Assembly (NCBI RefSeq): GCF_007954365.1
Contig: NZ_VOLO01000003.1
Span: forward strand, 434,001 to 498,000
DNA length: 64,000 nt
Reading direction: 5' to 3'
Origin: Frigoribacterium sp. ACAM 257
GTDB lineage: Bacteria; Actinomycetota; Actinomycetes; Actinomycetales; Microbacteriaceae
Shown: one piece after another, positions 17,740 through 26,656 of the stretch
Layout of the letters: every line of letters begins with the position of its first letter
How positions within the stretch are numbered: the stretch's first letter is position 1
Made by a program: the position numbers and the translations under genes
Notes under the pieces: model-generated
The model's input: only the letters and a program-made list of their open reading frames with translations
Told to the model about the DNA's origin: nothing
The model's database searches: none

Positions 17740-17766
17740 CCAGGCGATCGACGGCCGACCGCGACG

Positions 17767-17795
17767 CGGGCCCGTGTGCGCTGCACACGGGCCCG
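17767..17795. terminator. Hairpin terminator
   Basis: CGGGCCCGTGTG pairs perfectly with CACACGGGCCCG around a 5-nt loop, between the convergent genes ending at 17739 and 17813. Confidence 0.75.
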
Positions 17796-17812
17796 TCGTC
17801 GTTCCCGGCCGG

Positions 17813-19120
17813 CTAGCGCGACCCGCCGTCGCCGTCGTCCGCCCGCGGCACCACCCGCACCGGTCGTGTGTCGAGCCCGGTGTCCTCCAGGCCGCCCGGC
17901 GCCCCGAGGAACATGTCGCCGTGCACGTCGCCGTCGACGTCCGAGCCGTCGTCCGCACCGGCCTCGTACCGTCGCCGCTCGTCGTCCGGCACCGTGTCGA
18001 TGCTGCCCGTGTCCGTGGCGACGAGTCCGTGCCGCGCGAGGACGTCGTCGCGTTCGCCGATGAGGAACTCGCGGTTCGCGGCCTGGGCGTCGGCGAACAT
18101 CGTCGTGCGGCCGGTCACGATCCGCCGGATGCGCCGCCGCTCCCACCACGCCTTGCCGATGATCATCAGCACGATCCCGGCGACGGCGTAGCTGACCAGC
18201 ATCGTCAGGCCGCGGCCGTAGCCCGGCCCGACGTCGTAGAGCACGCGCTTGAGCATCTCGGTGATGCCGCTGCCGACCACCACGGCATTCAGCCAGGCGA
18301 ACGGCTGCGGCATGAACCACGAGGGGTAGGCGCCGCCCGAGGCGGGCATCGACAGGAAGACGAACACGATCATCGCGGGCAGCGCGACGAAGCGCCCCGC
18401 GAAGTAGCTGATCCCGTTCACCGTGAGGCCGATGGCCGTGATCCAGGCCCAGCCGAGCAGCACCAGCTCGCCCCAGTGCCCCTGCACCGCGCCGATCACC
18501 GGCCCGGCGAGCGTGTTCGTGATGAGCGAGATCAGCATCGCGCCGACGACGATCACCGACACCCGGGTGCGGTGCCGGAGCGGCGCCCCCATCAGGCCGA
18601 TGAACATCGCGACCATGTAGCCGCCGATGCACCAGGCCAGCATGAGGTAGAGCGACACCGTGCCGTACTCGTCGTAGGCGGGCAGGGGCGCGAGGTCCTC
18701 GACGACGGGCGTCGCACCTCCGGCCTGGAGCACCGGCGTGAGCATCGCGGGGATCAGCGCCGACACCTGGTACTGGTGGGCGCTCGCCTTGTAGATCGTG
18801 GAGTCGGCCGGGTCCCAGGCGACCGCCGCGTGACCGGTGCGCACGGCCTCGCGCGCCTCCTCGACGGTGCTCTCGCCCCGGACGACGAAGACGCCGGGGT
18901 CGGCCGCGTCGAGTGACCGCTGCAGCTCGGACGACGACCCGACGACCGCGATCGGCACGTCGTGCGGGTGCGGGGCGTGGAACGCGGCGATGTAGCAGAG
19001 GCAGAACCCGACGATGAAGAACAGCGGCAGCCAGAGCTGCAGGCCGATCAGCTGGAGCGACGGGTGCAGGGTCGAGTACCAGAGGCGGAAGCGGCCGGTC
19101 TCGGGCTTCGTCGACGTCAC
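17813..19120 (-). CDS. DUF3533/YhgE-Pip-like multi-pass membrane protein
   Basis: A 435-residue protein with one membrane helix near the N-terminus (WLPLFFIVGFCLCYIAAF), an extracytoplasmic domain of about 150 residues and five to six further helices, then a charged cytosolic tail. This is the ABC-2-permease-like plan of YhgE/Pip and DUF3533 (SNG1-type) proteins, whose roles include export or cell-envelope stress resistance. No ATPase gene is adjacent. The GTG at 19120 directly precedes TSTKPETGR and is preferred. It lies 40 bp downstream of the antiporter gene on the same strand and is probably in its operon. Confidence 0.6.
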   Translation of the reverse strand: MTSTKPETGRFRLWYSTLHPSLQLIGLQLWLPLFFIVGFCLCYIAAFHAPHPHDVPIAVVGSSSELQRSLDAADPGVFVVRGESTVEEAREAVRTGHAAVAWDPADSTIYKASAHQYQVSALIPAMLTPVLQAGGATPVVEDLAPLPAYDEYGTVSLYLMLAWCIGGYMVAMFIGLMGAPLRHRTRVSVIVVGAMLISLITNTLAGPVIGAVQGHWGELVLLGWAWITAIGLTVNGISYFAGRFVALPAMIVFVFLSMPASGGAYPSWFMPQPFAWLNAVVVGSGITEMLKRVLYDVGPGYGRGLTMLVSYAVAGIVLMIIGKAWWERRRIRRIVTGRTTMFADAQAANREFLIGERDDVLARHGLVATDTGSIDTVPDDERRRYEAGADDGSDVDGDVHGDMFLGAPGGLEDTGLDTRPVRVVPRADDGDGGSR

Positions 19121-19160
19121 GCGTCCTCCTTCTCGCTCGCCGTCACGATACGCCCGCCCC

Positions 19161-20873
19161 TCACGACCGCGTGCTCGACATCGCGTTGGTGTCCATGGCG
19201 AGCTCCTCCGCGTCGATGCCGAGCAGCACGTGGCGCATGACCTCCTCGTCGAGGGCGCCCGCGTCGCGCTCGCGGAGCACCACCTCGCGCCGCTTGTCGA
19301 GCAGCTCACGCCGGATCCTGCTGATCGCCCGCGGCACCTCGCGTCGGCGGTCGCGCTCGGCGCCCGTGACGGTGCGGTCGGAGGCGTCCTCGACGGCACC
19401 GCGCCGGAGGGCGTCGTTCTGTCGCACCAGCCGTGCGGTCGCGGCCTGGATCGCTCGCTCGGTCAGCTCAGGTCCGTACTGCGCCGTCCACGCCGCCCGC
19501 CGCGCCTCGACGTGCTCGAGCGTCTCGGCCGTGCTCGTCGCGAAGAGCGCGAGCTCGGCGGCGAGGTCGCGGTCGCGCTGGCTGGCGTCCTGCACGCCGA
19601 GCCGGCGGATCAGCGCGGGCAGGGTCAGCCCCTGCAGCAGCAGCGTGCCGACGGTCACGACGAACGCGATCAGGAACATCGTGTCGCGGGCCGGCACGGG
19701 GACGCCGCTCTCGGTCACCGCGGGGATCGACACGACGGCGGCGAGCGTCACCACCCCGCGCATGCCCGTCCACGAGATCACGGTCAGCTGCCGCCAGTCC
19801 AGCCGCGGCTGCGGGTGGTACCGCACGCGCCGCAGCGCCGGCACCCGCCGCATGCCCCGCAGGAGGCGCGACAACAGCAGGTAGCGGAGCACACGGGCCG
19901 CGTAGTAGCTGGCGAAGACGAACGCGGGCCGGACGAGCACGACCACCGCGAGGACGACGAACGCGACCCCGACGCTCTGGGCGAGTCCTCGGTCGCTCTC
20001 GGCCACCTCCTGGACGACCGTCCGCAGCTGCAGCCCGATCAGGGCGAAGACGAAGCCCTCCAGCAGCACGTCGGCGGCGGCCCAGAACGGGCGCTCCTGC
20101 AGCCGGGTCGCGTAGCCGGTGCGCGGTGAGTTGAACCCGACGAAGAGACCGGCGGCGACGACGGCGAGCACGCCGGAGCCGCTGAGCTCCTCGGCCGTGA
20201 TGTAGGCGATGAACGGCAGCAGCAGCCCGATGACGTTCTCGATCACGGGGTCGTCGATGCGCATCCGCACGCGGTGCGCGACGAAGCCGAGCACGAGGCC
20301 GACCGCGACGCCCACCCCGATGGCGAGGCCGAAGATGCCGAGGTCCTCCCACAGGGTCAAGGAGGCGCCCCCCACGATCGCGAGGAACACCTTCACCAGC
20401 GTCAGCGACGCCGCGTCGTTGATCAGGCTCTCGCCTGACAGCACGGTCATGACCTTGCGGGGGAGGCCGAGCTTGCGGCCGATCGCCGCGGCCGAGACCG
20501 CGTCGGGCGGGGCGACGACGGCGCCGACGAGCACCGCGGCCGGCCAGGTCATGTCGGGGATCAGCACGTAGGCGACCCCGCCCACGACGAACGCGGTCAC
20601 GACGACCGCGCCGATGCCCAGCCGCTGGATCTGCACCCGGCTCTCGCGGAAGTTCAGCAACGACACGTCGAGCGACGCCGAGTAGAGCAGCGGCGGAAGC
20701 ACGACGGTGAGGATGACCTCGCTGTCGATCTGGATGTCGGGGACCCCGGGGATGAACGACACGGCGAGCGCCACCGCGACGGTGAGCAGCGGGGCAGGCA
20801 GGCCCTTCCAGCGCGCGAAGCCCGTGACGAGGAGCGAGCCCGAGAGGATGATCAGCACTTCGGCGAGTTCCAT
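19161..20873 (-). CDS. Na+/H+ antiporter, CPA1 family
   Basis: A 570-residue membrane protein with about 12 helices in the first 420 residues and a cytosolic helical tail. LGAVVAPPDAVSAAAIGRKLG and LSGESLINDAASLTLVKV are the two signature half-helices of CPA1 exchangers (NhaP/YjcE type), the ND/DA pair giving the cation-binding aspartates. It exchanges monovalent cations for protons across the cell membrane and contributes to pH and salt homeostasis. The long tail may regulate activity, as in other family members. It is divergent from the carboxylesterase gene. Confidence 0.85.
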   Translation of the reverse strand: MELAEVLIILSGSLLVTGFARWKGLPAPLLTVAVALAVSFIPGVPDIQIDSEVILTVVLPPLLYSASLDVSLLNFRESRVQIQRLGIGAVVVTAFVVGGVAYVLIPDMTWPAAVLVGAVVAPPDAVSAAAIGRKLGLPRKVMTVLSGESLINDAASLTLVKVFLAIVGGASLTLWEDLGIFGLAIGVGVAVGLVLGFVAHRVRMRIDDPVIENVIGLLLPFIAYITAEELSGSGVLAVVAAGLFVGFNSPRTGYATRLQERPFWAAADVLLEGFVFALIGLQLRTVVQEVAESDRGLAQSVGVAFVVLAVVVLVRPAFVFASYYAARVLRYLLLSRLLRGMRRVPALRRVRYHPQPRLDWRQLTVISWTGMRGVVTLAAVVSIPAVTESGVPVPARDTMFLIAFVVTVGTLLLQGLTLPALIRRLGVQDASQRDRDLAAELALFATSTAETLEHVEARRAAWTAQYGPELTERAIQAATARLVRQNDALRRGAVEDASDRTVTGAERDRRREVPRAISRIRRELLDKRREVVLRERDAGALDEEVMRHVLLGIDAEELAMDTNAMSSTRS

Positions 20874-21062
20874 GCGGCGTGAGTCCCCGTTCCGTCGGTG
20901 CAGAAGTGCAGCGTGTGAAGTCGTTCACCAGTCTCTCAGGCGGCACCTCGGAGAACTCCGGATGAACGACGGTCGTCGGGCGGACGGCCGGTGCGCGACA
21001 GCCTCGCGAGGTGTCCCTGACCGGTGCCCGCGGCGTCCGCCTCCTGCTCGTAGAGTCGGGTC

Positions 21063-22610
21063 GTGACCCCTGCCCCCGACGACGACGCCCTGCTGCGCGA
21101 GACCACGGGGGGACTCGTCCGCGGGGTGCCTCGGAGGGGCGTGCTCGCCTGGCGAGGCATCCCGTACGCCGCGGCCCCCACGGGCGCTCGCCGCTTCCGG
21201 GCCCCGGCCCCGGCGGCTCCCTGGCAGGGCGTCCGCGACGCGGCCGAGTTCGGCCCGGCCGCCCCGCAGGACAGGGGCCAGTTCGTCGGCGTCGACCGAC
21301 GCACGCCCCTCGACGAGGACTGCCTCACCGCCAACGTCCTGGCGCCCCGCGGGGCGCGGCCGGGCGACCGCCTGCCGGTGCTCGTCTACGTCCACGGAGG
21401 TGCCTACAGCGTCGGCTCGTCGCGCGAGTACCCGAGACAGGGCGAGACCCTCGTGCGCGACTCAGGGCTCGTCTACGTCAGCATCAACTACCGGCTGGGC
21501 GCGCTCGGCTGGCTCGACCTCTCCCACTGGTCGACGCCAGAGCGCCCGGTCGAGTCGAACCTGGGGCTCCGCGACCAGGTGGCGGCGCTCGAGTGGGTGC
21601 GCGACAACGTCGCGGCGTTCGGGGGAGACCCGGACGCGGTCACCCTCTCCGGCGAGAGCTCGGGCGGCAACGCGGTGACGACTCTGATGACGGTGCCGTC
21701 GGCCCGTGGCCTCTTCGCCCGGGCGATCGCGCAGAGCTCGCCGACCAACGCCGTCTACCTGCCCGCCGTCACGCAGCGCTGGGCGGGCGAGTTCCTCGAG
21801 CTGCTGAGCCACCAGGTCGGCGACGACGACCTCGAGTCGACCTCGCTCGACGACGCGGCGCGGATGCTCGAGGAGGCGCCGGTCGCGTCGATCGTGCGGG
21901 CGGCGGCGGAGCTGCAGCTGCGCACCCCGGACGAGGAGCCGGGCACGATCTGCTTCTGCCCGGTGATCGACGGCGACGTGCTGCCGGAACGGCCCCTCGA
22001 CGCCTTCAAGGCGGGCCGGGCCCACCCGGTGCCCCTGATCATCGGCACGAACGACCGCGAGGGATCGGTCTTCACCGGCCGCAGGGACATCCTCGCGACG
22101 ACGAAGCCGCGCATCCGTGCGATCTTCGCCGCAACCGCGAAGCCGTCCCGCAAGGCGCTGAAGAAGCTGTACCCGGGGCTGCCGGACCGGCCGGCGGCGC
22201 TCGACTTCGGCGGCGACTACGCGTTCTGGTTCCCGTCGATCAAGGTGGCCGAGCGGCACGCCCGCCACCAGCCCGTGCGGTTCTACCGGTTCGACGCCGC
22301 GCCGCGAATCCTCCGCGTGGCCGGGGTCGACGCGTTCCACGGCCTCGAGCTCTGGGCGCTCTACGACCGGATGCGCACGCCGTTCGGCTGGGCGATGAGC
22401 CTCCTCGGCGGCCGACGGGCCTTCCTCCGCACCGCCGCCCGCATGCGCGCCCGCTGGGTCGAGTTCGTCCAGACGGGAGTGGTCGCCGACTGGCCCGTCT
22501 ACGAGCCGGAGCACCGTCGCACGCTGGTCATCGACGACGTCGACCGCATCGAGGAGGATCCGCGCGGAGACCGCCGCCGCGCCTGGCAGGAGTTCGTGCC
22601 GCACGTCTGA
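21063..22610 (+). CDS. Type-B carboxylesterase/lipase
   Basis: A 515-residue enzyme with all carboxylesterase-B markers: RGIPYAAAPTGARRFRAP, EDCLTANV (signature 2), HGGAYSVGSS (oxyanion hole), GESSGGNAV (nucleophile serine) and FHGLELWALYD (catalytic histidine). The acidic member is probably the glutamate in GTNDREGSVF. No signal peptide is seen, so it is cytosolic. The family hydrolyses esters such as p-nitrobenzyl esters; the natural substrate is unknown. GTG at 21063 is the only start close to the conserved region. Confidence 0.85.
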   Translation: MTPAPDDDALLRETTGGLVRGVPRRGVLAWRGIPYAAAPTGARRFRAPAPAAPWQGVRDAAEFGPAAPQDRGQFVGVDRRTPLDEDCLTANVLAPRGARPGDRLPVLVYVHGGAYSVGSSREYPRQGETLVRDSGLVYVSINYRLGALGWLDLSHWSTPERPVESNLGLRDQVAALEWVRDNVAAFGGDPDAVTLSGESSGGNAVTTLMTVPSARGLFARAIAQSSPTNAVYLPAVTQRWAGEFLELLSHQVGDDDLESTSLDDAARMLEEAPVASIVRAAAELQLRTPDEEPGTICFCPVIDGDVLPERPLDAFKAGRAHPVPLIIGTNDREGSVFTGRRDILATTKPRIRAIFAATAKPSRKALKKLYPGLPDRPAALDFGGDYAFWFPSIKVAERHARHQPVRFYRFDAAPRILRVAGVDAFHGLELWALYDRMRTPFGWAMSLLGGRRAFLRTAARMRARWVEFVQTGVVADWPVYEPEHRRTLVIDDVDRIEEDPRGDRRRAWQEFVPHV

Positions 22611-22762
22611 GGGGAGCGGGAGAGGACACCGCCCGGCGGAGCGGGTCGCTGCTCGCGCCGCGCGCTCGGCTCGCAGTCGTCGGACACCTGCCGTCCACCT
22701 CCTCGATGCGCGCCGTGCACAGTCGAGTTGACCGCCGTTCACCGGGGTGCGAGTGTTGCCCG

Positions 22763-24064
22763 GTGGATCTCACGCTCATCGTCGTCCTGGTCATCGTCCT
22801 GGCCCTCTTCTTCGACTTCACGAACGGGTTCCACGACACGGCCAACGCCATGGCGACCCCGATCGCGACGGGGGCGATGAAGCCCAAGGTCGCGGTGACC
22901 GTGGCGGCCGTCCTCAACCTGGTGGGCGCCTTCCTCAGCACCGAGGTGGCGAAGACGGTCTCGGGCGGCATCATCCGCGAGGGCGACGGCGGGGTGCAGA
23001 TCTCGCCGGAGATGATCTTCGCGGGCCTGATCGGCGCCGTCGTCTGGAACATGTTCACGTGGCTGCGCGGCCTGCCGTCGAGCTCGTCGCACGCGCTCTT
23101 CGGCGGGCTGATCGGCGCGGCGGTCGTGGGCGCCGGCCTCAGCTCGGTCGACTTCTCGGTCGTGCTCTCGAAGGTCGTGCTGCCCGCACTGCTCGCACCG
23201 CTGATCGCGGGCCTCGTGGGCTACACGGCCACGCGGCTGGCCTACCGGATCACGCGCCGGCGCGACGACAAGAGCGAGCGGGGCGGGTTCCGCTACGGCC
23301 AGATCTTCACGTCGTCGCTCGTCGCGCTGGCGCACGGCACGAACGACGCCCAGAAGACGATGGGCGTCATCACCCTGACCCTGATCGCGTCGGGCGCCCT
23401 CGGAGCAGGCTCCGGCCCGCCCCTCTGGGTCGTCGTGGTCTGCGCCTTCGCGATCGCGCTCGGCACCTACACCGGCGGCTGGCGGATCATCCAGACCATG
23501 GGAGGCGGCCTCACCGAGGTCAAGCCGACCCAGGGCTTCTCCGCCGAGGCCTCCACCACGGCCACCGTGCTGGCGTCGAGCCACCTCGGCTTCGCGCTCT
23601 CGACGACGCAGGTCGCGAGCGGCTCGATCATCGGGGCCGGGCTCGGACGCCGCGGCGCCAAGATCCAGTGGAGCACCGCCGGCAAGATCGTCGCCGCCTG
23701 GTTCATCACCCTGCCCGCGAGCGCCGCCGTGGGAGCCGTCGCCGCCTTCATCGCCTCCGCGGGCATCGTCGGGCTCGTCGTCGACGCCGTCGTCGGGGTC
23801 GCGGTCATCGGCGGGATCTTCCTGCTCTCGCGCCGTCGCCCGCACGACCAGTCGGCCGCCATGGAGGTCGACGTCGCCGCGACCAGCGTGCTGTCACGCC
23901 GCCGTGCCCGCCGCGCCGAGAAGAAGGGCCGCGTCGACACGCCCGCCGGGGGAGTGGAGGCGCCGTTCGTCCGGCTCGACGACCCGCCCGCCGCCGCCGC
24001 CGCGACGGCGACCGCTGACCGTACCGACCGCACCGACCGCACCGACGACGGGACGACCCGATGA
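22763..24064 (+). CDS. PiT-family inorganic phosphate transporter
   Basis: A 433-residue transporter. The family's paired signatures are present: FDFTNGFHDTANAMATP near residue 15 and LAHGTNDAQKTMG near residue 190, reflecting the internal duplication. About ten membrane helices are followed by a 60-residue charged, low-complexity tail (TADRTDRTDRTD). PiT proteins take up phosphate with H+ or Na+, preferring metal-phosphate complexes in bacteria. No PhoU-like gene precedes it; a small membrane protein follows with an ATGA overlap. Confidence 0.9.
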   Translation: MDLTLIVVLVIVLALFFDFTNGFHDTANAMATPIATGAMKPKVAVTVAAVLNLVGAFLSTEVAKTVSGGIIREGDGGVQISPEMIFAGLIGAVVWNMFTWLRGLPSSSSHALFGGLIGAAVVGAGLSSVDFSVVLSKVVLPALLAPLIAGLVGYTATRLAYRITRRRDDKSERGGFRYGQIFTSSLVALAHGTNDAQKTMGVITLTLIASGALGAGSGPPLWVVVVCAFAIALGTYTGGWRIIQTMGGGLTEVKPTQGFSAEASTTATVLASSHLGFALSTTQVASGSIIGAGLGRRGAKIQWSTAGKIVAAWFITLPASAAVGAVAAFIASAGIVGLVVDAVVGVAVIGGIFLLSRRRPHDQSAAMEVDVAATSVLSRRRARRAEKKGRVDTPAGGVEAPFVRLDDPPAAAAATATADRTDRTDRTDDGTTR

Positions 24065-24273
24065 GCATCGACTGGTCCGCCTTCCTCACCGTCGCGTTGG
24101 TGTCGCTGTTCTCCGCAGCGGCCCTGGTGGCGGTCTACTCGCTGGGGCTCCGCCTCCTCACGGTCGACGACCGGAGCCCCGTGCGCACGGTCGCCGGCTA
24201 CGCGTGCTTCGTCCTCTGTGGCCTCGGAGTCCTCTACGGCATCTACCTGATCGTCCCTGCGCTGCACCGCTGA
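24061..24273 (+). CDS. Small membrane protein coupled to PiT transporter
   Basis: A 70-residue protein with two predicted membrane helices (AFLTVALVSLFSAAALVAVYSLGL and AGYACFVLCGLGVLYGIYLIV). Its ATG overlaps the transporter stop codon as ATGA, so it is translationally coupled and probably works with, or accompanies, the phosphate transporter. Small two-helix proteins of this type directly downstream of pitA are common in actinobacteria; their role is not established. Confidence 0.7.
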   Translation: MSIDWSAFLTVALVSLFSAAALVAVYSLGLRLLTVDDRSPVRTVAGYACFVLCGLGVLYGIYLIVPALHR

Positions 24274-24338
24274 CCGCGTCGCGACTCGCGCGTCTGCCTG
24301 CCGCACGCCCGCTGCTCGAGTGCCGGTCCCTGACGTCC

Positions 24339-24447
24339 AGGGCGGGTCGCTCGCGTCGAGGGCGGGTCGCTCGCGTCGAGGGCGGGTCAAACGGGTCGAG
24401 GGCGGGTAGCTGACGACCCGCCCTCGACCCGGAACACCCGCCCTCGG
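24339..24447. repeat. GGTCGAGGGCGGGT element, copy 2, with 20-nt tandem units
   Basis: Four successive 20-nt units each begin AGGGCGGGT (starts 24339, 24359, 24379, 24399); the first two are identical. The last two fold against their complement at 24416-24445: 16 perfect bp, a 4-nt internal loop, then about 10 more. The right arm is similar to that of the element at 12623-12694. Confidence 0.7.
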
Positions 24448-24507
24448 CGGCTACGAGGCATCCGGGCAGCACGCTCCCTCAGGACCGTGCGCAGCCGCCT
24501 CCTCGCA

Positions 24508-24780
24508 GACCTCGCTTGATTCAGGACCAGGGCATCGCGATCTCCTGTGTCGTGCACGATTCAGGACTCGCGATCCTGGGCAACGCGTTCTCAGGATCGA
24601 TGTCCCTGAGAAGGGGAGAGCAGCGGCGGCACCAGGGCGAAGGACCGAGCGGGAGCTTCGCTCAGACCTCGCACAATTCAGGACCCGCGCGTCATGAAGT
24701 CCTGAGTCGTGCATCGTTCAGGACCCACCTGCCCCTGCCCGCGCGGATCAGGAGCGATGTTCCTGAATGAGGAGAGCGCA
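24508..24780. repeat. Diverged tandem duplication of about 117 nt with conserved hairpins
   Basis: Copy 1 (about 24508-24623) and copy 2 (about 24665-24780) align end to end, from GACCTCGC through ATTCAGGAC, GTCGTGCA, TTCAGGAC and TCAGGAxCGATGTxCCTGA to GAGAGC. Each ends in a hairpin, TCAGG...CCTGA, and copy 2 adds an A-T pair where copy 1 has A-C. TCAGGAC pairs with GTCCTGA at 24678-24704. They could be structured RNA or protein-binding sites. Confidence 0.6.
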
Positions 24781-24817
24781 GGGGCGCACACGCAGGGCAG
24801 AGCCGAGGAGGCGCGGG

Positions 24818-26344
24818 TCAGCGCGTGCGCACCGGCCCGGTCGGCAGCGCCGCGTCCGCGTACACGGGCCCACGCCGCGGGATCGCGACGGCGAGCAGCA
24901 CGCTGAGCAGCGCCACGGCCCCGCCGAGCACGAACGTCAGGCGGAACCCGGCCTCCGTCGGCACCGAGGCGTCCCCGAACGGCATCGAGTTGGCGGTGAG
25001 CAGCAGCCCCACGACGGCCGAGGCGCTGGTCGTGCCGAGCGAGCGCATCAGGGTGTTCAGGCCGTTGGCCGCGGCAGTCTCGGTCGCGGGCACGGCGTGC
25101 ATGATCAGCGTGGGCATGGCCGCGTAGGCGAGTCCGATGCCGAAGCCGATCAGCACCGAGACGAGCACGATCTGCCAGACCTGGTCGAACGCGACCGCCG
25201 CGACGGCGTAGCTCACGACGATGATCGACCCTCCGACGACGAGGCAGATGCGGGCGCCGAAACGCGCCGTGGCCCGTGCGGCGACCGGCGCCATCAGCAT
25301 CATCACGACGCCCGACGGCGCGAGGCAGAGCGACGCGACCATGATGCTCTGGCCGAGGCCCACGCCGGTCTCGGCGGGCAGCTCGAGCAGCTGCGGCAGC
25401 GACACGTTGCTGCCGAAGAGCGCGAAGCCGAGCGCGACGGACGCCAGGTTCGTCAGCAGCACCGCGGGTCGCACGGCGACGCGCAGGTCGACCAGCGGGC
25501 TGCTGACCCGCAGCTGGTAGAAGCCCCACAGCACCAGCACGGCGAGGCCCACCAGGCCGGAGGCGAGGGTCGAGCTGCTGAGCCAGCCCCAGTCGTTCCC
25601 CTTCGAGACCGCGAGCAGCACGCCGGTGAGCCCGACGGCGAGGCCGATCGCTCCCGGCAGGTCGAAGCGGCCCTCGGTCCGGAGCGTGCTGGCGGGCACG
25701 AGCCAGGCCACGAGGGCGAAGACGACGACGCCGAGCAGGGCAGCGGTCCAGAAGAGGACGTGCCAGTCGAAGGTGACCGAGATCCAGGCGCTGAGCGGCA
25801 GGCCGACCGCGCCGCCGAAGCCGAGGGTGGCGCTGACGAGCGCGACGGCCCCGCCGAGGCGCTCGGCGGGCAGCGTGTCGCGGAGGATGCTGATCGCCAG
25901 GGGGATGATGCCGAGGGCGGTGCCCTGCAGCGCGCGTCCGACGATCAGGGGCACGAGCTCCGACGTGGAGGCGGCGACGATCGACCCGACGATCATCACG
26001 ACGACCAGGGCGAGCACGATGCGGCGCTTGCCCATCAGGTCGCCGAGGCGTCCTGCGATCGGGGTGACGACGGCTCCGGCGAGCAGGGTCGCGGTGATGA
26101 TCCACGTCGTGTCGGCGGGGTCGGCGTCGAGCAGCTCCGGGAACGACGGGACGATCGGGATGACGAGCATCTGCATCAGCGCCGCGACGAGGCCGGAGAA
26201 GGCCAGCACGGCGGTGACGACACGAGGATCGGGCGTCCGCGTGAGTCGGCGGCGGTCGGCGGGGGTGAGCGCCGACGAGCCCCCGGGCGCGGGGTCGCCC
26301 TCGGGGGCGTCGGGGCGGGCGTCGTCGTGTGTCGTCGTGGTCAT
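24818..26344 (-). CDS. MFS transporter, DHA2 (14-helix) drug-efflux type
   Basis: A 508-residue transporter with 14 predicted membrane helices. Motif A appears after helix 2 as GRLGDLMGKRRIV and motif C-like sequence near helix 5 as TLGFGGAVGLPLSAW, both typical of drug:H+ antiporters. The ATG at 26344 follows a short acidic N-terminus. Expected role is proton-driven export of drugs or metabolites; the substrate is unknown and no regulator is adjacent. It is divergent from aspA with 312 bp between. Confidence 0.8.
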   Translation of the reverse strand: MTTTTHDDARPDAPEGDPAPGGSSALTPADRRRLTRTPDPRVVTAVLAFSGLVAALMQMLVIPIVPSFPELLDADPADTTWIITATLLAGAVVTPIAGRLGDLMGKRRIVLALVVVMIVGSIVAASTSELVPLIVGRALQGTALGIIPLAISILRDTLPAERLGGAVALVSATLGFGGAVGLPLSAWISVTFDWHVLFWTAALLGVVVFALVAWLVPASTLRTEGRFDLPGAIGLAVGLTGVLLAVSKGNDWGWLSSSTLASGLVGLAVLVLWGFYQLRVSSPLVDLRVAVRPAVLLTNLASVALGFALFGSNVSLPQLLELPAETGVGLGQSIMVASLCLAPSGVVMMLMAPVAARATARFGARICLVVGGSIIVVSYAVAAVAFDQVWQIVLVSVLIGFGIGLAYAAMPTLIMHAVPATETAAANGLNTLMRSLGTTSASAVVGLLLTANSMPFGDASVPTEAGFRLTFVLGGAVALLSVLLAVAIPRRGPVYADAALPTGPVRTR

Positions 26345-26656
26345 GCGTCTTCTCGGCTGGCGGCCCGGAGGCGGCGGTCGGGTGGGCGGCACGCGGCGCT
26401 GCGGTCCTGAGGTGGGCGGTGCTCGTCGAGCGTGCGGCAGCACGTCTGTCGACCGTGCGGCGGGCATCGGTGCAGGGGCTGCAACGCGGGCGGCGTCGAG
26501 AAGCTTCCCACGGTCCGGGACGCTGGTCGACACCTGTCGACGATGTGCGCTCGGCCCGGCCTGCGCCTCCTCGGCTCGGTAGGCTCGGCAGCGGCCGACC
26601 GTCACGGCTCACGAGGTCGTGGCGGCGAACGACGACGACGACGGAGGCACGACACC
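26345..26656. other. Intergenic region between divergent MFS and aspA genes
   Basis: 312 bases serving both 5' regions. Nothing beyond the ribosome-site-like GGAGG at 26643-26647 before aspA is clear; no palindromic operator or -10/-35 pair stands out. Confidence 0.4.

Larger units (their letters stand above)
24274..24817. other. Gene-free region of repeats between convergent genes
   Basis: About 540 bases without a credible gene. It holds two different repeat systems, listed separately: 20-nt units with an inverted repeat (24339-24447) and a diverged tandem pair of about 117 nt (24508-24780). Confidence 0.7.

Noticed and set aside
24339-24447. CRISPR-like 20-nt periodic repeats
   Set aside because: There are no spacers of distinct sequence, the units abut or diverge, and no cas gene is near; the structure is an inverted repeat.
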